This document shows positions 46,251 to 56,120 of a stretch of DNA of 64,000 nt, one piece after another. The translations under genes were made by a program, and so were the position numbers. Within the stretch, counting starts at the first letter, position 1, and the number at the start of each line of letters is the position of its first letter. Source of the stretch: Ralstonia sp. RRA (GTDB lineage Bacteria > Pseudomonadota > Gammaproteobacteria > Burkholderiales > Burkholderiaceae); assembly GCF_037023145.1 (NCBI RefSeq), contig NZ_CP146092.1, positions 1,860,001 to 1,924,000 of the forward strand. Direction: 5' to 3'. The notes under the pieces were generated by a model. That model ran no database searches. It saw only the letters and a list, made by a program, of their open reading frames with translations, and was not told where the DNA came from.

Positions 46251-47999
46251 CTAGAACCAAAGGATCGCGCGCGCCACTACACCCTTCGCCCGGTCGGCGT
46301 GGGTGAGCGGCAAGCGGTATTGCACAGTCAGGTCCAGCCAGCTGGCCGGTGCGCTGTATTGCGACTCTCGAAACCAGTAGCGAAAGTTGATGCCTGGGCC
46401 GACACCCAGTGCGAGTTGCCGGTCGGGGGCTTTGTTGTCGTGGTCACCGGCCAGCACCACGTGCGGATAGACCGTCAGGTGATCGCTGATCGAATTGAGC
46501 AGCCAGGTGTGTCCATAGCGCATCTCGGTACTGGCGATCATGCGGCCTTGGTTGAGGAAGTAGGCGCCCTCGCCATACACCTGCCAGGTCTGCCAGCGTG
46601 GCTTGGTGACCTGAAGGTCAAGGCCCTGGTCAGTGGAAAAGCCGATGCGCAGCAGCGTGTCGTTGGTGGTCAGCTGGCCGATGCGAAACAGGCGCTCGGC
46701 GGTGAACACCAGATTGAGGTCCTTGATCGGCTTGTAGCGTGCGCCCACCGACCCCTGCGCAGTTGGCAGACCGGTGGTGCCGTTGCGGTCGTACACGCTG
46801 TCGTAGCCGCGCACGAAGAGCTGGAAGATGCTGCCGTCACGATAGCCGATGCCCGGCGGCTGCCAGTACACCTCCGCGCCGCCCTGCGCCGTACTGACGG
46901 TATTGGGCAAACCGAATGCCGATGTCTGATACGCGCCTGAGAGCACCATGCCGAATGTGCGCTGCATCTGCTCGACTTCGCGCCGGTAGCCGAAGCGGCG
47001 GTCTGGTGGGAGACGGTCATCACTATTGCCACCGCTGTCGCCCTTTGCATCCGCATCGGCATGGTCCAGGCTCTGGCGAAACAGTTTGATGGCGGTCGGG
47101 TTGTCGCCCAGGCGTTTGGCGGCATAGGCAGCATCGGCGTAGTGGCTCCAGTTGCCCTGGCCGGTGGCAAAGCCGCGCTGGAACGCCGCCAGCGCTGCGC
47201 GGTCGTCACGGGCCCGCAGGTGGCTGTAAGCCTCGTTCAATTCACGCTGGCCAATCGCGCGCGGGTCATCGGGTGACGTGGCTCCGCCCTGAGCCTGGGG
47301 TGCCATCGCCTCGGCAAGCAATGCCTTGGCGTAGCGTTTTTGCGCCGGGTCCGTGGCGTGTTCTTCCGCCAGTGTGGCGGCCTGGGTTGCGCCATCGCGA
47401 TCCCCCAGTTGCAGGCGTGATTGCGCGAGGCGCAATTGCACGTCGGCTTTAGGCTGATCCGGCAGGCCACTGAGCGCGTCAAGCGCCGCCTGCGGATGCT
47501 TGGCGGAATACGCGCTGTCCGACCATGCCAGATGCAGGTTGCGCTGTTCCTGTGGCGTCCAGTCCGTGCCCTGGACGGCGTGGGCGAAATCCTGTTCGGC
47601 CGTGGCCGGGTCATTCGCCTTCTGCGCAAGGAACCCGTGCTGCGCATACACGCGCGGCTCGTTGGGGTATTTCTGCACCAGCGCATCGGCTTGCGTGCGC
47701 GCCGCATCCAACTGGCCCTTGCGCGTCAGCACATCAAGCAGCAACAGGTTCAGCTGCAGGCTGTCAGGCTGCACAGCCAACGCAGCGCGCGTGGCGGCTT
47801 CAGCATCGTCGAGCTTGTTGGCGTCGATCGCGTGGTAGGCGCGGTCTGCCCGGAAGTACGCGTCGGGCTGCAGCGGCTGCGGCGGCTGTTCCGCGACCGA
47901 CACACCATGACATAGCGCCCACACCGCGGCAGCAATTGGCCACTTGATCGGCCAACCTGCGCGGCGCAGGGTGAAACGGTGGATTCTCTCGGTTTTCAT
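46251..47999 (-). CDS. nfrA: NfrA-like outer-membrane glycan export protein
   Basis: A 582-residue protein with a signal segment, tetratricopeptide-like repeats (DAYFRADRAYHAIDANKLDDA ... NEPRVYAQHGFLAQKAND), and a C-terminal beta-barrel half (GIGYRDGSIFQLFVRGY ... VVARAILWF, terminal Phe). TPR plus barrel is the BcsC/PgaA/NfrA architecture for glycan export. GGGAGG is seven bases before the ATG, which overlaps the nfrB stop (ATGA). It is shorter than E. coli NfrA. In E. coli this protein is the phage N4 receptor component. Confidence 0.82.
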   Translation of the reverse strand: MKTERIHRFTLRRAGWPIKWPIAAAVWALCHGVSVAEQPPQPLQPDAYFRADRAYHAIDANKLDDAEAATRAALAVQPDSLQLNLLLLDVLTRKGQLDAARTQADALVQKYPNEPRVYAQHGFLAQKANDPATAEQDFAHAVQGTDWTPQEQRNLHLAWSDSAYSAKHPQAALDALSGLPDQPKADVQLRLAQSRLQLGDRDGATQAATLAEEHATDPAQKRYAKALLAEAMAPQAQGGATSPDDPRAIGQRELNEAYSHLRARDDRAALAAFQRGFATGQGNWSHYADAAYAAKRLGDNPTAIKLFRQSLDHADADAKGDSGGNSDDRLPPDRRFGYRREVEQMQRTFGMVLSGAYQTSAFGLPNTVSTAQGGAEVYWQPPGIGYRDGSIFQLFVRGYDSVYDRNGTTGLPTAQGSVGARYKPIKDLNLVFTAERLFRIGQLTTNDTLLRIGFSTDQGLDLQVTKPRWQTWQVYGEGAYFLNQGRMIASTEMRYGHTWLLNSISDHLTVYPHVVLAGDHDNKAPDRQLALGVGPGINFRYWFRESQYSAPASWLDLTVQYRLPLTHADRAKGVVARAILWF

Positions 48000-50116
48000 G
48001 CCACACCTCCCGCAACAGATGGATTGGGGTGTACCTCTGGGCCAGGGGTCAGGTCTTGCAAGACCGGCGCCGGAGGTATCGGGGGGATGGGGGGAGCCTC
48101 GGTTGCGGATGCCGTGCCTGCTGTAACGACCGGGCCGGCGCCCGTCATGGATTCGACGGCCAGCGTGGCCGAATATGCCGCAGGGCCGAACACGACCGTA
48201 GCGCGGCGATTGGGATCGGCCATCAGCGCCAGCTCGGTCGCCATCTCGTGGTCGCACGCCATGAAGCACGCAACCTTGCGTCCGGCTGCGCGGGCCAACT
48301 CTTCCAGCACTTCGCCATTGGGCAATTCCGACACGGCGATATTGAGCGAGCCGTCCTCACCAATGGAAAACGGCACCACGTGATGCCGCACAGCCAGGTC
48401 GCGCGGCAGACAGTCCGCCAGTGCGCCCAGCACGACGTTGGTCAGGCTCACGCGGGGCAGGTCAACCTGCTCGGCCAGCGCATCGGCCAGCGTGTCGGGC
48501 GTGACCAGCCCTTGCTGGACCAGGATGGTCCCGAGCCGGCGGCCGGTCTCCCGCTGCATGGCCAGCGCGGCATCAAGCTGCGCTTGCGTGAGCACCTCCC
48601 ACTTGAGCAACGTCTCGCCCAGCATGGAGCGCGTGCGGCCGAGCGCATCATTCGACAAGTACGTGTGCTGGGTCTTGTCCCACGCGATCGGCTTGCCGGT
48701 CAGGCAGTAGACCAGGAAGATCTTCCACGCCCGGCATACCGAGAAGAAGTTGATGAAGTTGTTCACCACCAGCCTGGGCAAGCACAGCACGCCCTGCAGC
48801 GGACCATTCAGGCGCCCGACAAAATACACGCGCTGCGCCAGCCGGTTGAACAGCAGCGTTGCGTTGATGGCCAGCAAGTCCTGCATCCACACAGAGCCGA
48901 CCACGAAAGAGCCATCGGGAATCGCAACCCATCCCTTGACCAGCAACGCGCCAATCACCAGGTAGTTGAGCGACAGCACATACGCCAGGATCGAAAACAG
49001 CGCGGTCACCACACCCTTGCGGTCACGGAAGAACATGTACCTGGTGATCAGGTTGCCCTTCCACCCCATCTGCAGCCAGCCCTGGAATGCAATGCCGAGC
49101 ACCCAGCGCGCGCGCTGCCGGTAGGCGGTTCGAAACGTGCTGGGGAAATACTCGCGCGTGGCCAGCAGTTGCGGGCGCACGCCACGCCGCTTGCCAAAAC
49201 GCCAGCGCGTGCGCGTCTTGCCCTCGGCATCCTCTGCAGGCTCTGTGGTCTCGCAAATCGGGAAGTGCACAAATGCCTCCCGCATGCCGAGATCGTGCAG
49301 CCGGAAGCTGAAGTCATAGTCTTCTGTGAGCGTGCTGGTGTTGAAGGGCGAATCGCCCCGCACCTTCATCACCGCCTCGATGGCGCGGCGGCTATAGCAC
49401 AGCGCCACGCCTGCCCCGGGCACCGTACCGGTCAGCGCCTGGCGCGCCACCAGATCCTTCTGGTGTGTCTCTGAGAAGTCATCCATGTAAGTGCCGGCCA
49501 CCCACTCGTACCACTTGCGCTCAAGCGAGAGCACCGGCAACTGCACCAGATCCTGATCGCCAATGAAGTAGTTGAAATACTTCAGCTCCAGCGGGTGAAT
49601 CACGTCTTCGCAATCGTGCATGATCACGCCCGCAAAGCGGATGCCGTGGCCTGCCTCGTGGCGGATGATGGTCTGGATGATGGTGTTCAGGCAGTCGGCC
49701 TTGCACGTGGGGCCATCGTGCGTGACGGCCGCCCGCACCACGCGCCCTGGGTAGCGGCGTACCATGCGCTCGACCTCGGTGGTGGTCTCCGCATCATTGC
49801 GGTAGGCGCCGGCAAAGATGATGAAGCGCGTGTACTCCATCGTCGCCAAGGTGTTCTCCACCATCTTGGCGATGACGTCGTACTCCTTCCAGGCCGGGAC
49901 CATGATGGCGAGCCACTGCTCCTCACGATCACGCAGCGCGCGGGCCGAGATGGTGACGGGCACGCGACCGCGCTGCGGCCAGAGCCATAGCTCCCGCACC
50001 CAGTAGAAGGCATCCAGGAAGAAATCGTCGGCTGTGCTGATGAGGATGACGAGCGTGGTCGCCACCGTCAGCGTGTTGAGCAACGCCAGGTAGATTTCCC
50101 ATGGCACATCGCTCAT
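47996..50116 (-). CDS. nfrB: NfrB-like inner-membrane glycosyltransferase with MshEN c-di-GMP domain
   Basis: A 706-residue protein: an N-terminal helix (EIYLALLNTLTVATTLVILI), a family 2 glycosyltransferase domain with MHDCEDVIHP (DxD-like), TLTEDYDFSFRL and RQRARWVLG (QxxRW), several C-terminal helices, then a soluble MshEN region (RSMLGETLLKWEVLTQAQLD ... RRLGTILVQQGLVTPDTLADALAEQ). MshEN domains bind c-di-GMP, so polymer synthesis is probably switched by it. GGGGAGG sets the 50116 start. First gene of the nfrB-nfrA-wecB cluster. Two GGDEF proteins are in the window, though neither is adjacent. Confidence 0.88.
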   Translation of the reverse strand: MSDVPWEIYLALLNTLTVATTLVILISTADDFFLDAFYWVRELWLWPQRGRVPVTISARALRDREEQWLAIMVPAWKEYDVIAKMVENTLATMEYTRFIIFAGAYRNDAETTTEVERMVRRYPGRVVRAAVTHDGPTCKADCLNTIIQTIIRHEAGHGIRFAGVIMHDCEDVIHPLELKYFNYFIGDQDLVQLPVLSLERKWYEWVAGTYMDDFSETHQKDLVARQALTGTVPGAGVALCYSRRAIEAVMKVRGDSPFNTSTLTEDYDFSFRLHDLGMREAFVHFPICETTEPAEDAEGKTRTRWRFGKRRGVRPQLLATREYFPSTFRTAYRQRARWVLGIAFQGWLQMGWKGNLITRYMFFRDRKGVVTALFSILAYVLSLNYLVIGALLVKGWVAIPDGSFVVGSVWMQDLLAINATLLFNRLAQRVYFVGRLNGPLQGVLCLPRLVVNNFINFFSVCRAWKIFLVYCLTGKPIAWDKTQHTYLSNDALGRTRSMLGETLLKWEVLTQAQLDAALAMQRETGRRLGTILVQQGLVTPDTLADALAEQVDLPRVSLTNVVLGALADCLPRDLAVRHHVVPFSIGEDGSLNIAVSELPNGEVLEELARAAGRKVACFMACDHEMATELALMADPNRRATVVFGPAAYSATLAVESMTGAGPVVTAGTASATEAPPIPPIPPAPVLQDLTPGPEVHPNPSVAGGVA

Positions 50117-50580
50117 GGCCCCTCCCCCATACCGGCATACGGACGATGCCTGGCAGCTCCCCCGCTTTGCGCTGTGGCGCTCATCGCTTTCCCCAAGTGC
50201 TTGTCGACCTGCGGCGCAACCGCTTGCGCCGTGCATCCGGCGCCGTCGCTTGGCAAACGATGGCTGCCGATGCGGGTTTCTCTGGCCCGCTCCGCAAGCA
50301 TGAACGCGAGGACCGTACCAACGCCCGCCAGGGCGCGCCGTTATGCGGTGCGGCGTGCTGCACGAGCGCGCGCACGGACGTTGCTCACACTGGGTTGTTG
50401 CACCGGTGAACGCGATGTGAGGTTCCGGGCCGCGCTGCAATTGCAGCCACGGCACGCAATGCGCGTTGAAGCGGAAACGCACTCGTTCGGGCAGCCGACA
50501 GGGCCACCCTACAAATGGCGGAGACGATTAGCACTCAGGCGCAGGGTGTTCGGCTGAGGCGCGCGTGCGCGCGACTTGCC

Positions 50581-50768
50581 GGGCATGGCACATGCCCTCG
50601 CGCCCAAGGTTCAACGGACCGGACTGAGGCGGAGCGAAGCCTTGCTGCTAAAGGCTTTGCGGAAGGCTGAGCATCATGGCCGTGATGCTCAGTGAAGGTA
50701 TGCCGCAATCGTGCAGCAGAAGCCGGATGACATGGCCTGATTGGAACGGCCGAGACGGCAGTCTCGGC
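50581..50768. ncRNA. Candidate structured RNA: four perfect hairpins in a row
   Basis: In the 757-base gap upstream of nfrB, successive stems are GGGCATG/CATGCCC (50581-50597), a ten-pair stem with one G-U (50634-50660), CTGAGCATCA/TGATGCTCAG (50667-50692) and GCCGAGAC/GTCTCGGC (50749-50768). A GCGCGC/GCGCGC hairpin precedes them (about 50559-50572). No frame has coding character. The strand cannot be told; none is followed by a T tract. The rest of 50117-50580 shows nothing I can name. Confidence 0.35.
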
Positions 50769-50814
50769 AACGTCGCCGCCGACTATCACTCAAATTGGTT
50801 ACAGCGCTGAAACG

Positions 50815-50843
50815 CAAAAGCCGCGCACGAGGCGCGGCTTTGC
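50815..50843 (-). terminator. Terminator of the chemotaxis receptor gene
   Basis: GCAAAGCCGCGC pairs with GCGCGGCTTTTGC on the minus strand, leading into TTTTGCGTTT, 30 bases after the receptor stop. Confidence 0.75.
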
Positions 50844-50873
50844 AAGGGTCATGCGTGTCAGCGCATCAGGCCA

Positions 50874-52685
50874 TCAGAACTGTTCCCAGTCATCAGCATC
50901 GCTGGTGGCTGCAGCGAGTGCCAGCTTGCCCGGCTTCGGCTCGGTTGCCGCGGCAGGGGCTGCTGCCGGTGCGGAAACCGGTTTGGCAGGCGCAGTTGCA
51001 GGCGACACAGCAGGCTTGCGCACGGCACGCTTGATTGTCGAGGCAGGCTTGCTCGCCGCAGGTTTGGCAACAGCAATCGGTGTCGCCGACGGCGCCTTCG
51101 CAGCGCTCACCACAGCAGCCGGCACAACGTGCGTGCCTGCCGGCGGCAGGCGGAACGACGCAACTGTCTCGCGCAGCACGCTCGCCTGCTCTTCCAGCGA
51201 TTGCGCGGCAGCGGCCGCCTCTTCCACCAGCGCCGCGTTTTGCTGCGTCACTTCGTCCATCTGCGTGACGGCCTGGTTGACCTGTTCGATGCCGGTGCTC
51301 TGCTCGGCCGACGCGGCACTGATCTCGCCCATGATGTCGGTCACGCGCTTGACGGCCACCACCACTTCGTCGATCACCGTGCCGGCCTCAGTCACAAGCG
51401 TCGAACCGTTTTCAACACGGCCAACCGAATCGCTGATGAGTTCCTTGATTTCCTTGGCCGCCGTGGCCGAACGCTGCGCCAGGCTGCGCACTTCGCCGGC
51501 CACCACCGCAAAGCCACGGCCCTGTTCGCCCGCACGCGCAGCTTCCACTGCGGCATTCAGGGCAAGGATGTTGGTCTGGAAGGCAATGCCTTCAATCACG
51601 CCAATGATGTCGGCGATCTTCTTGCTGCTGTTGTTGATGCCCGACATCGTTTCGATGACGCGGCCCACCACTTCACCGCCCTTGACGGCGATGTCCGAAG
51701 CATTGCCCGCAAGCTGGCTGGCCTGGCGCGCATTGTCGGCGTTCTGCTTCACGATGCTGGTCAGCTCTTCCATGCTGGAAGCCGTCTCTTCCAGCGAAGA
51801 CGCCTGCTCCTCAGTGCGCTGCGAGAGATCGAGGTTGCCGGCGGCAATCTGCTTGGTCGCGCTGGCAATGGAATCGCTGCCGCCGCGCATCGTCTCGATG
51901 GTGCGGATCAGTCCGCGCTGCATGTCGATCAGGCCGCGGGTGAGCGCGCCCATCTCGTCATGGCTGCTCACGGTGATGTGCTCGGTCAAGTTGCCGCGCG
52001 AAATCTCACCAAAGTGGCCAAGCATGCGCGACAGCGGTGCCGAGATCGCACGGTGCAGACCAAACGCACAGCCCAGCGCTGCAGCAATGCCCACCACGAT
52101 GGCGGCGATGATCAGCATCAGAAACGCGTGCGAGCGGGCCACTGCGTCGTCGTATCCGGCCTTGGCCTGCTCGGACTGACTGCGATCCAAGGCATCTGAG
52201 GCGGCGGTCATTGCCACCGACAGTGGCGGGATGACATCCATGACCATTTTGTCGACTGCGGTTGCGTCATGGGCACGCAGTGCGTTCATCAGCGGCTCAA
52301 TGCCATCGCGAAACAGCGCTGCACGTTTGCCTTCCAGATCGGCAGCCAGACGGGCCTCATCTGCACTCATGGGCAGCGCCTTGTACTGTTTCCAGGCGTC
52401 GTCGGACTTGGCACGGTAGCCGTTGGCCTTGTCGAGGATGGCCGGCACGTCAGCAGCATCGGGGTGGAAGACCGCACGATCCAGTGTGGTGCGCACAATG
52501 GCGGCATTCAGTTGCGCCTTGGCCACCAGCGAGGTTGAAGCGAGCTGGTTGCTATAGATCTCTTTGATGGTCGCGTCTGACGCGCGCATGCCGACCGCGC
52601 CAATGGTGCCAATGATGGCCAGCAGCACGGCGAGTAGCGCAAGGGCCGCATTGAGTCGGAAACGGATGGAAAGTCGATTGAACAT
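50874..52685 (-). CDS. Methyl-accepting chemotaxis protein
   Basis: A 603-residue Tar-class receptor: helix 1 ([21 protein letters not shown]), a four-helix-bundle periplasmic domain, helix 2 ([19 protein letters not shown]), HAMP, then the signalling tip ([33 protein letters not shown]). It ends DDWEQF, a variant of the NWETF tether for CheR/CheB. An Ala/Pro-rich linker precedes the tether. The ligand is unknown. A sigma-28-like promoter lies about 40 bases upstream (52726-52752). The ATG at 52685 is preferred over one six codons earlier. Confidence 0.93.
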   Translation of the reverse strand: MFNRLSIRFRLNAALALLAVLLAIIGTIGAVGMRASDATIKEIYSNQLASTSLVAKAQLNAAIVRTTLDRAVFHPDAADVPAILDKANGYRAKSDDAWKQYKALPMSADEARLAADLEGKRAALFRDGIEPLMNALRAHDATAVDKMVMDVIPPLSVAMTAASDALDRSQSEQAKAGYDDAVARSHAFLMLIIAAIVVGIAAALGCAFGLHRAISAPLSRMLGHFGEISRGNLTEHITVSSHDEMGALTRGLIDMQRGLIRTIETMRGGSDSIASATKQIAAGNLDLSQRTEEQASSLEETASSMEELTSIVKQNADNARQASQLAGNASDIAVKGGEVVGRVIETMSGINNSSKKIADIIGVIEGIAFQTNILALNAAVEAARAGEQGRGFAVVAGEVRSLAQRSATAAKEIKELISDSVGRVENGSTLVTEAGTVIDEVVVAVKRVTDIMGEISAASAEQSTGIEQVNQAVTQMDEVTQQNAALVEEAAAAAQSLEEQASVLRETVASFRLPPAGTHVVPAAVVSAAKAPSATPIAVAKPAASKPASTIKRAVRKPAVSPATAPAKPVSAPAAAPAAATEPKPGKLALAAATSDADDWEQF

Positions 52686-52725
52686 GGGAGTCGAAGCGGG
52701 CAAGAAACAAGTTGCAGCACCCGCT

Positions 52726-52752
52726 ATAACGGCCAGTCCGCGCCATTCCTGA
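52726..52752 (-). promoter_or_regulatory. Sigma-28 (FliA)-like promoter of the chemotaxis receptor
   Basis: Minus-strand TCAGGAAT, 11-base spacer, GCCGTTAT. Spacing is that of the TAAAGTTT-N11-GCCGATAA consensus. It overlaps a larger GTCCGCGCC dyad. Confidence 0.55.
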
Positions 52753-52787
52753 AGTCCGGCGCGGACAAACTCCCAAGCAGAAAGTGG

Positions 52788-53507
52788 TTAGTAAGGCACA
52801 GCCATGTTGTTTTCGATGCGGGCACGGTTACCCGGACGCAGGCCGTTCGGGTTGTTTTGCGTGAGCGTGACCATGGAGTTGTCGTTCAGGCGCATGGTCA
52901 CGCGGTAGGTCTGACCGACCATCGTATTGCCTTCCACAGCGTTGCCCGCCATGGCACCGGCCACCGCACCGCCAATGGTGGCCACGGTATTGCCGCGTCC
53001 GCCACCCACCTGATGACCGAGCAGGCCGCCCACCACGCCGCCAAGCACTGCGCCCACACCGGTGGGCTGCCCGCGCACCGGCACCGCGTCGATGCGCTCG
53101 ATCACGCCATAGCGATTGTCGGCCGGTGCCTGATAGGCAGGCTCGCTGCTACTCGGATACGGGGAATAGTTCGGCTGCGGCTGCGAATACACCGGCGCAG
53201 GGGTCGGCCGTTGAGACGGATACGGCTGCGGCGCGCTCGGATCGTAGCTGCCGTTGTAGCCGTTGTAGGTGTTGTCGTACCCGCTGGTGTAGCCGCTGGC
53301 GTACGGCGTAGTGCTGTAGGTCGTGCCGCCATAGTTGTTGCCGTATGCACTGCTGCCGGCCGCATAACCGGCGCCATAGCCCGCACCGTAGCCGGGGTAC
53401 GGCGCCGTGACACAACCGGCCAAACCTGCTGCTGCCGCTGCCATTGCCGCCAATGCCATCCACCGCCCTGCGCGACTGGCGCGTACCCGCTTGTTCGTTG
53501 CTTGCAT
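52788..53507 (-). CDS. Glycine-zipper 2TM lipoprotein (SlyB/PcpY-like)
   Basis: A 239-residue lipoprotein. The lipobox is LAGC after a Met/Ala-rich signal, followed by a Gly/Tyr/Ser-rich repeat region (YGAGYGAGYAAGSS ...) and a glycine zipper near residues 155-200 (GVGAVLGGVVGGLLGHQVG, GGAVAGAMAGNAVEG). The zipper forms a helical hairpin in the outer membrane. The C terminus has a beta structure (YRVTMRLNDNSMVTLTQ). The ATG is placed at 53507; upstream frame is unlikely. Longer than SlyB because of the repeat region. Confidence 0.85.
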   Translation of the reverse strand: MQATNKRVRASRAGRWMALAAMAAAAAGLAGCVTAPYPGYGAGYGAGYAAGSSAYGNNYGGTTYSTTPYASGYTSGYDNTYNGYNGSYDPSAPQPYPSQRPTPAPVYSQPQPNYSPYPSSSEPAYQAPADNRYGVIERIDAVPVRGQPTGVGAVLGGVVGGLLGHQVGGGRGNTVATIGGAVAGAMAGNAVEGNTMVGQTYRVTMRLNDNSMVTLTQNNPNGLRPGNRARIENNMAVPY

Positions 53508-53764
53508 GATTGATCCCGTTTGTGGACGAGGCGTCTGGTTCAGGCCGGAGGCCTTCCTGCGGTTTGCACCCCTTGCCGCAAAGTCTATGCCGCAGCCCGC
53601 GCGCCCCGTGAAACCAAATTTCTTCATTGGTAACGGCGTGTAACCTCGTTGCGCCAGGGGCTTCCGGCGCCACGGCCAGCGGGCGCGCTATGATCCTCGG
53701 GCGCCGTGCGCGGCACTTCCTGCTGACAAGACACGGCCCGCCCCCCTCCTCGCTTCGCCTCACC

Positions 53765-54697
53765 ATGCAGCCGACACTCCTGATCCTCATTGCGATGACG
53801 CCCGACAACGTGGCGCAGATCGCTCAGCACTTCCACATCATCCACGCCCCAACCCGGGCAGAACGCGACGCCGCCATCGCCCACAACGGGCAAGACGTGC
53901 GCATCGTGCTAACCAATGGATCAACGGGCCTGACCGGCGCAGAGATCGCCGCCCTGCCCAAACTGGAACTGGCCTGCGCCCTGGGCGCCGGCTACGAGAA
54001 CATCGACGTGGAAACCGCTCGTGCGCGCGGCGTGGTGGTGGCCAACGGCGCCGGCACCAACGACGCCTGCGTGGCTGACCACGCCTTCGGCCTGCTGCTG
54101 GCTGCAGTGCGCGGTATCCCGAAGCTGGACCGCGCCACGCGCAATGGCGTCTGGCGCGACGACATTCCGCTGCAGCCCGGCGTGTGCGGCAAGCGCCTGG
54201 GTATCGTGGGCCTGGGCACCATCGGCATGCAGATCGCACGCCGCGCCGCAGGCTTCGACATGCAGATCGGCTATCACAACCGCAAACCGCGCGACGGTGT
54301 GTCGTACCAGTATTTCGCTGCGCTCAAGGAGATGGCCGAGTGGGCGGACTTCCTGATCGTTGCCACGCCGGGCGGCGCGCAAACCAAGCATCTGGTGAAT
54401 CAATCCGTACTGGAAGCGCTGGGGCCGAACGGCTGCGTGGTCAACATCGCGCGCGGCAGCGTAGTGGATACGGCGGCGCTGGAAGCGGCCATCCGTGCAG
54501 GCAAGCTGGGCAGTGCAGGGCTGGATGTGTACGAGAGCGAGCCGAAGCCGCCGGTGGGCTTGCTGGACCTGGAGCAAGTCGTGCTGACGCCGCACATTGC
54601 CGGCTGGTCGCCGGAATCGGTGCAGGCCACGGTGGATCGCTTTCTGGAGAACGCCCGCCGGCATCTGGCGGGCACAGGCGTGGTGTCCCCGGTCTAA
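53765..54697 (+). CDS. D-2-hydroxyacid dehydrogenase (glyoxylate/hydroxypyruvate reductase type)
   Basis: A 310-residue NAD(P)-dependent reductase. The Rossmann motif is GLGTIGMQIARRAAGFD. Catalytic Arg (NIARGSVVD), Glu (GLDVYESEP) and His (LTPHIAGWSPE) are all present. The family reduces 2-oxo acids such as glyoxylate, hydroxypyruvate or phenylpyruvate. GAGYENIDVE suits the small-substrate group. The chosen ATG precedes the first beta strand. It is convergent with a branched-chain-type binding protein gene. Confidence 0.9.
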   Translation: MQPTLLILIAMTPDNVAQIAQHFHIIHAPTRAERDAAIAHNGQDVRIVLTNGSTGLTGAEIAALPKLELACALGAGYENIDVETARARGVVVANGAGTNDACVADHAFGLLLAAVRGIPKLDRATRNGVWRDDIPLQPGVCGKRLGIVGLGTIGMQIARRAAGFDMQIGYHNRKPRDGVSYQYFAALKEMAEWADFLIVATPGGAQTKHLVNQSVLEALGPNGCVVNIARGSVVDTAALEAAIRAGKLGSAGLDVYESEPKPPVGLLDLEQVVLTPHIAGWSPESVQATVDRFLENARRHLAGTGVVSPV

Positions 54698-54733
54698 ACC
54701 GAAGACACCTCAACTACAGGGTCACGCAGGGGT

Positions 54734-55978
54734 TCACGAAACCGGCCGCTTCATCTGGCACGACGTCGGCTGCGCACCGAGGTGCGGTTCAAGCGTGACG
54801 TCGGTGCGCCAGCCGTAGCCGGTGTTCTCCTGGTCGTACTTGATCTTCTTGCCATCGGCCTTCACCCAGGTGGTGACATACAGCGTCTGCTGTGCCTGGT
54901 GATCGGTCTTGCGCATCTCGACCGGGCCATTGAGGCTGTCGATCGTCATGCCTTCCATGACCTTGGCCACCTTGGCGGGCTCAGCCGAGCCTGCCGTCTT
55001 GACGGCCTTGGACAGGAAGGCCATGCCGGTATAGACATCGGCGTTGAAGAAGTCGTCGTTGTACTTCTTCTTGAAGCCGTCGAGCACGGCGTTGGTCTTT
55101 GGGTTGCCGTCGTTCGGCGCGAAGTAGCTGATGACCTTCACACGGTCCGCACCCGACGCGCCCATTGCGGTCGGCACGCCGGTGGTACCGGCGTAGTACG
55201 TGTAGAAGTTGGTGTTCAGGCCTGCATCCTTGGCAGCGCGAACCAGCAAGGCCAGATCGCTGCCCCAGTTGCCGGTGATGACCGTATCGGCGCCGGACGC
55301 GCGAATCTTGGCCACGTACGGCGAGAAGTCCTTCACCTGCGCCAGCGGGTGCAGGTCTTCACCCACCACCTGGATGTCCGGACGCTTGCGCTTGAGGTAA
55401 TCCTTGGCCGCACGCGCCACCTGATGGCCGAACGAGTAGTTCTGGTTGAGCAGGTAGACCTTCTTGATATTCGAGTCCTTGGCCAGGTAGGTGGTCAGGG
55501 CCTCCATCTTCATGTCGGAGTTGGCGTCCAGGCGGAAATGCCAGTAGTTGCACTTGCTGTTGGTCATGTCCGGATCGACCGCGGCGTAGTTGAGATAGAT
55601 GATCTCCTTGCCCGGATTGCGGTCGTTGTACTTGGCGATCGCATCCTGCAGCGCCATGCCCACGCTGGAACCGTCGCCCTGCGCAACGTAGCGGATGCCC
55701 TGATCGGTGATCTGCTTGAGGATCGTCAGGCTCTCTTGCGGCGAGACCTTGTTGTCAAACCCCACGACTTCAAACTTGGTGCCGTTGCCGCTCCAGTTCT
55801 GTTGGTTGGCCAGATCGGCCGCGTATTGCCAGCTGCGCAACTGGTTCTGGCCCAGCGCGCCCATCAGCCCGGACAGCGGGTCGATCCAGGCGATCTTGAC
55901 GGTCTCAGCGTGAACAGTGCTCGCGCAGAATGCGCCTGCGATGGCCGCCGCGCACAGCGCGAATCGGAATGCCTTCAT
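54734..55978 (-). CDS. ABC transporter substrate-binding protein, branched-chain amino-acid type
   Basis: A 414-residue LivJ/LivK-like periplasmic protein, signal peptide ending VHAET. The mature start KIAWIDPLSGLMGALGQN and later NYSFGHQVARAAKDY, GNWGSDLALLVRAAKDAG and YTGMAFLSKAVK are characteristic. Substrates in this group include amino acids, amides, urea and aromatic acids. No permease or ATPase gene is adjacent, so it must work with components elsewhere. AGGAG nine bases before the ATG fixes the start. It is divergent from a TetR gene through a region containing two palindromes. Confidence 0.9.
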   Translation of the reverse strand: MKAFRFALCAAAIAGAFCASTVHAETVKIAWIDPLSGLMGALGQNQLRSWQYAADLANQQNWSGNGTKFEVVGFDNKVSPQESLTILKQITDQGIRYVAQGDGSSVGMALQDAIAKYNDRNPGKEIIYLNYAAVDPDMTNSKCNYWHFRLDANSDMKMEALTTYLAKDSNIKKVYLLNQNYSFGHQVARAAKDYLKRKRPDIQVVGEDLHPLAQVKDFSPYVAKIRASGADTVITGNWGSDLALLVRAAKDAGLNTNFYTYYAGTTGVPTAMGASGADRVKVISYFAPNDGNPKTNAVLDGFKKKYNDDFFNADVYTGMAFLSKAVKTAGSAEPAKVAKVMEGMTIDSLNGPVEMRKTDHQAQQTLYVTTWVKADGKKIKYDQENTGYGWRTDVTLEPHLGAQPTSCQMKRPVS

Positions 55979-56084
55979 GCAAATGTCTCCTGATGTCTTA
56001 TCGTTAGACGCCGTGCAGAAGGCATCGTCGAGCATGGTTATTGCACAAAACCGCAAACCGAGGCTTACGGTAGCTCGATCCTTC

Positions 56085-56100
56085 CATACACAAACGTATG
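56085..56100. promoter_or_regulatory. TetR operator candidate 1
   Basis: CATAC-N6-GTATG dyad between the binding-protein and TetR starts. Confidence 0.35.
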
Positions 56101-56120
56101 TGCATGGTAGGAGTGCGTTT

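Noticed and set aside
48029..49474. 481-codon frame antisense to nfrB
   Set aside because: Gln/His/Arg-rich shadow of the glycosyltransferase gene.
50117..50580. c-di-GMP riboswitch upstream of nfrB
   Set aside because: The GEMM core sequences and tetraloop/receptor pair could not be seen; only generic hairpins are present.
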